Shown here: positions 4,870-7,502 of the stretch, piece after piece | How positions within the stretch are numbered: position 1 is the first letter of the stretch | How the letters are laid out: each line of letters opens with the position of its first letter | Source of the DNA: Clostridia bacterium | Lineage (GTDB): Bacteria > Bacillota > Clostridia > Oscillospirales > CAG-272 | Direction of reading: 5' to 3' | NCBI GenBank assembly: GCA_017466495.1 | Contig: JAFTUB010000160.1 | Span: 1-7,502 of the forward strand | Length of the DNA: 7,502 nucleotides | The notes under the pieces: model-generated | The model's input: only the letters and a program-made list of their open reading frames with translations | The model's database searches: none | Told to the model about the DNA's origin: nothing | Translations under genes and position numbers: made by a program

Positions 4870-5589
4870 TCATTTTTTGTGTTTGCGTTTCTTTTTGGTT
4901 CCGCCCCGGGCAGCTCGCCGTTCTGCGGCATATGCCTCGGCCTCGGCGGCGGCTTTTTGGTTATGGCGCTCAAATTTCTCCCGGAAGCGGTTCACAAAGG
5001 CAAAGCGGGAAGGCTTCTGCGCCATGTCCTCGTCCCCCTCCAGGCAGATCCACATGTAGCAGCGGAAGATGAGGATGAGGTCCGCCACCGTCCAGACCAG
5101 CTGAAGCACAAAGAGCATCAGGCTCAGGGTCACGGTATAGCTGTCTCCCAGCTGCACCGGAAGCGACCATATGCCGTGAAGTACCGCATAGGCGGCAATC
5201 AGCACAATATTGCGCCGCGCCGCGGCAGCAAGAGAAGGCAGCTCGGTGTCCTGGGCGATGGTGTAGACCGCCATAAGCAGGCAAACGTGGAAGACAAGCA
5301 GAAGCAGAGTCATGGCCGTTTCGATGCCGCCGGTGGCGGCGGTCATGGCAGAGGGGGTTCCCTCTCCCATGATCCGGGTGGTAATGTCAATCACCGAATC
5401 CGCAAGGGCCAGGGCCATCAGAGGGATGACCGCAGTTTGGGAAAAAGCAAACCAGCGATTATGGCGGCGAAGCTTGGCCAGCGCTGCGAAAATAACACAG
5501 TACCCGATTAGGCGGGTAACGGCGGCATAGGGATTGAGATAGAGCAGAAAGGCGATGAGATAGCCCAAGTACAAAATTCCGAAGCCCAT
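4870..5589 (-). CDS. Polytopic membrane protein of unknown function with charged basic C-terminal tail
   Basis: This 239-residue protein has about six hydrophobic segments (near 2-20, 22-40, 50-69, 90-112, 127-145 and 151-178). They are followed by a cytoplasmic-looking region with 'LEGDEDMAQKPSRFAFVNRF', an Ala/Glu/Arg-rich helix that may form a coiled coil (about 203-228), and a lysine-rich end (KKKRKHKK). No known family is recognised. Its beginning, 'YLNPYAAVTRLIGYCVIFAA' followed by LAKLRR, is similar in layout to the NPxxAV...IGY...LRR start of the larger membrane protein encoded next to it, so the two may share ancestry or form a complex. The start is well supported: AAAGGAGG at 5605-5598 lies 8 bases before ATG 5589. 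It begins 27 bases after the secA stop with no terminator between, so it is probably co-transcribed with secA. The basic tail could bind anionic lipid, RNA or ribosomes; that is inference. Confidence 0.85.
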   Translation of the reverse strand: MGFGILYLGYLIAFLLYLNPYAAVTRLIGYCVIFAALAKLRRHNRWFAFSQTAVIPLMALALADSVIDITTRIMGEGTPSAMTAATGGIETAMTLLLLVFHVCLLMAVYTIAQDTELPSLAAAARRNIVLIAAYAVLHGIWSLPVQLGDSYTVTLSLMLFVLQLVWTVADLILIFRCYMWICLEGDEDMAQKPSRFAFVNRFREKFERHNQKAAAEAEAYAAERRAARGGTKKKRKHKK

Positions 5590-5616
5590 ATCAGCGTCCT
5601 CCTTTCGGGAATGTCA

Positions 5617-7502
5617 TTATGCCTTGGGTGCGGAGTCATCCTCGGCGCCGAGGCCGCAGCACTTCTTGTACTTCTTTCCGCTGCCGCAGGGGCAGGGATC
5701 GTTACGTCCCACCTTGGGTGCAGCCTTCTGGGGTGCACCGATGGGGGCGCCTGCTCTGGGTGCCACGGGGCGCTGGGGCTGACCGGGCATCCGTCCGCCG
5801 GCAAAGCCTTCAATCAAGGGCTTGGCCACTTCTACGCGGGTTACAGGCTGTACCCGCGGGAAGATGCTCAGCAGAGTGCGCACGGTGTTCTCGCGAATCT
5901 CGGCTACCATGGCATCGAACATATCGGCGCCGATGAGGCGGTACTCATTGACAGGATCGCGCTGGGCGTAGGCCTGCAGGCCAATGCTGCCCTTGAGGTC
6001 ATCCATCTCGTCGATGTGATCCATCCACTGGGTGTCCACATTGCGGAGCAGGACAGCACGCTCGATCTCACGGAAGGTTTCTTCGCCAAACAGCTTTTCC
6101 TTGTCGTGGTAGAGGGTGATGGCCCGGGTCTGAAGCAACTCGGTGATGTCCTCGGCCTTGAGCTTCTGCAACTCCTCGGGCGAATAGTTGAACTCATCCT
6201 TGTTGCAGAGCAGCCCTACATAGCGGTCCCGCAGTGCCTCCAGTTCCCAGGTGGTGTGATCCTCGGCGGCACAGGCTTCGTTCACCGCCTCGGCAATGGT
6301 CTGATTGATCATAGCCTGGATGCTGTCGGTGATGTTATCCCCATCCAGCACGCTCTGGCGCTGCTTGTAAATGATGGAACGCTGTTGATTCATCACATCG
6401 TCATAGGTCAGCACATACTTACGGCGCTTGAAGTTCTGGTCCTCAATGCGCTTCTGTGCCGACTCGATGGAGCCCGAGAGAATCTTGGCATCGATGGGCA
6501 TATCTTCGGGAAGCCCCAGGCGCTCTACCATACCGCTGATCCGCTCACTGCCGAAGAGGCGCATGAGATCGTCCTCCAGGGACAGGAAGAAGCGGGATTC
6601 ACCGGGGTCGCCCTGACGGCCGGAACGGCCGCGGAGCTGGTTATCGATCCGTCGGCTTTCGTGCCGCTCGGTACCGAGGATGAACAGACCGCCTGCCGCA
6701 CGAACCTGATCGGCTTCGGGCGCGATCTCCTCCTTGAACTTGGCGTAAAGCTCGGCGAAGGTTGCGCGGGCAGCCAGAACTGCCTCGTCATCGGTAGCGG
6801 CAGAGCCGGTTGCCTGGGCAATCAGCTCCTCATCGATATCCTGGCGGCGCATGGCATCCTTGGCCATAAATTCGGCATTGCCGCCCAGCATAATGTCGGT
6901 ACCGCGGCCCGCCATGTTGGTGGAAATGGTAACGGCCCCCAGCTTACCGGCCTGGGCGACGATTTCGGCCTCTTTTTCGTGGTACTTGGCATTGAGCACC
7001 GTGTGGGGGATGCCGTTGAGCTTCAGCATTCTGGACAGCAGCTCGGACTTATCGATGGATACCGTACCCACCAGCACCGGCTGTCCCTTGGCGTGGCAGG
7101 CCTTGACCTGCTCCACAATGGCCTGATACTTGCCCTTCACCGTGCGGTAGACCGCATCGGGATGATCGTTGCGGATCATGGGCTTATTGGTGGGCACCTC
7201 CACCACATCGAGGGAGTAGATTTCGCGGAACTCGGTCTCCTCGGTGAGGGCGGTACCCGTCATACCCGAGAGCTTGTGATAGAGGCGGAAGTAGTTCTGG
7301 AAGGTGATGGTGGCGAGGGTCTTGTTCTCCTTCTCGATCTTCACCTTTTCCTTGGCTTCGATGGCCTGGTGCAGACCGTCAGAGTAGCGGCGGCCGGGCA
7401 TCAGTCGACCGGTGAAGGCATCGACGATAATGACGCTGTCATCCTTGACCACATAGTCCACGTCCAGCTTCATGGTGCCGTGGGCCTTCAGAGCCTGATT
7501 GA
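5617..7502 (-). CDS. secA: Protein translocase subunit SecA, C-terminal about 627 residues (5' end outside window)
   Basis: SecA is the ATPase that drives preproteins through SecYEG. The frame is open to the window edge (visible part starts 'NQALKAHGTMKLDVDYVVKD'), so the gene continues upstream; an internal Met at 7473 is not the true start. Visible domains in order: the segment VDAFTGRLMPGRRYSDGLHQ; 'YFRLYHKLSGMTGTALTEE', entering the second nucleotide-binding domain; the helicase-like motif 'TISTNMAGRGTDIMLGGN' (visible residues about 191-208); motif VI 'RRIDNQLRGRSGRQGDPGES'; the helical scaffold and wing ('KRIEDQNFKRRKYVLTYDDV'); the second scaffold helices ('TQWMDHIDEMDDLKGSIGLQ'); a Pro/Gly/Ala-rich linker; and a C-terminal zinc motif CPCGSGKKYKKCC (bases 5656-5694) with all four ligands. 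That metal tail binds SecB and phospholipid in known SecAs. An acidic/Ala-rich insert lies between motif V and motif VI (visible residues about 209-265). It heads a likely four-gene unit. Confidence 0.98.
   Translation of the reverse strand, partial: NQALKAHGTMKLDVDYVVKDDSVIIVDAFTGRLMPGRRYSDGLHQAIEAKEKVKIEKENKTLATITFQNYFRLYHKLSGMTGTALTEETEFREIYSLDVVEVPTNKPMIRNDHPDAVYRTVKGKYQAIVEQVKACHAKGQPVLVGTVSIDKSELLSRMLKLNGIPHTVLNAKYHEKEAEIVAQAGKLGAVTISTNMAGRGTDIMLGGNAEFMAKDAMRRQDIDEELIAQATGSAATDDEAVLAARATFAELYAKFKEEIAPEADQVRAAGGLFILGTERHESRRIDNQLRGRSGRQGDPGESRFFLSLEDDLMRLFGSERISGMVERLGLPEDMPIDAKILSGSIESAQKRIEDQNFKRRKYVLTYDDVMNQQRSIIYKQRQSVLDGDNITDSIQAMINQTIAEAVNEACAAEDHTTWELEALRDRYVGLLCNKDEFNYSPEELQKLKAEDITELLQTRAITLYHDKEKLFGEETFREIERAVLLRNVDTQWMDHIDEMDDLKGSIGLQAYAQRDPVNEYRLIGADMFDAMVAEIRENTVRTLLSIFPRVQPVTRVEVAKPLIEGFAGGRMPGQPQRPVAPRAGAPIGAPQKAAPKVGRNDPCPCGSGKKYKKCCGLGAEDDSAPKA

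Noticed and set aside
4879..5511. 210-residue plus-strand frame opposite the 239-aa membrane protein gene
   Set aside because: Basic and Gln/His-rich antisense shadow; the minus-strand frame has a strong ribosome binding site and membrane-protein character.
5656..5694. CPCGSGKKYKKCC motif as a separate small SEC-C zinc protein
   Set aside because: It is in frame with and continuous with SecA, where this motif is the normal C-terminal tail.
5617..7473. Treating the internal Met at 7473 as the start of SecA
   Set aside because: The frame stays open upstream to the window edge with conserved SecA residues (NQALKAH), so the gene is truncated by the window, not short.

Overview
The window looks like a GC-rich chromosomal segment of a Clostridia-type Firmicute, plausibly Oscillospiraceae/Ruminococcaceae-like. 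The supports are strong AGGAG-type ribosome binding sites, a SecA ending in a CxCx8CC zinc tail, a YwlG/TIGR01440 protein, a MerR-type regulator and clostridial-style membrane proteins of unknown function. The taxonomic call is inference; no rRNA or other marker is present. I see no mobile element, CRISPR array, tRNA or phage gene, and no gap between genes longer than about 180 bases.

Layout. (1) Bases 1-520, plus strand: the C-terminal third of a divergent glucuronate isomerase (UxaC) relative. A perfect 16-bp hairpin (526-561) follows and is shared with the convergent gene. (2) 561-1472, minus: a MerR-family regulator with a four-helix membrane domain fused to its C-terminus. Its own promoter has a 19-bp spacer filled by a near-perfect dyad, the classic MerR operator arrangement, so it almost certainly autoregulates. 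(3) 1651-2793, plus, divergent from merR: a cytoplasmic class C beta-lactamase-fold serine hydrolase, most like family VIII esterases, with a textbook sigma-A promoter (17-bp spacer). A 14-bp hairpin (2805-2840) separates it from the convergent minus-strand operon. (4) 7502 down to 2853, minus: secA (N-terminus outside the window), a 239-aa and a 471-aa polytopic membrane protein, and a YwlG-type protein. All three gaps are 27-28 bases and I see no internal terminator, so these four genes probably form one transcription unit.

How the parts work together. SecA is the essential motor for export through SecYEG. The two membrane proteins behind it are unrecognised but appear related to each other at a small 'NPxxAV...IGY' hairpin, which also seems to recur inside the larger one. 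They may be SecA clients or membrane-homeostasis proteins, but the sequence does not say. The most interesting signals are the membrane-anchored MerR regulator with its operator, the secA-linked membrane protein pair, and the loss of signature residues in the UxaC-like protein.
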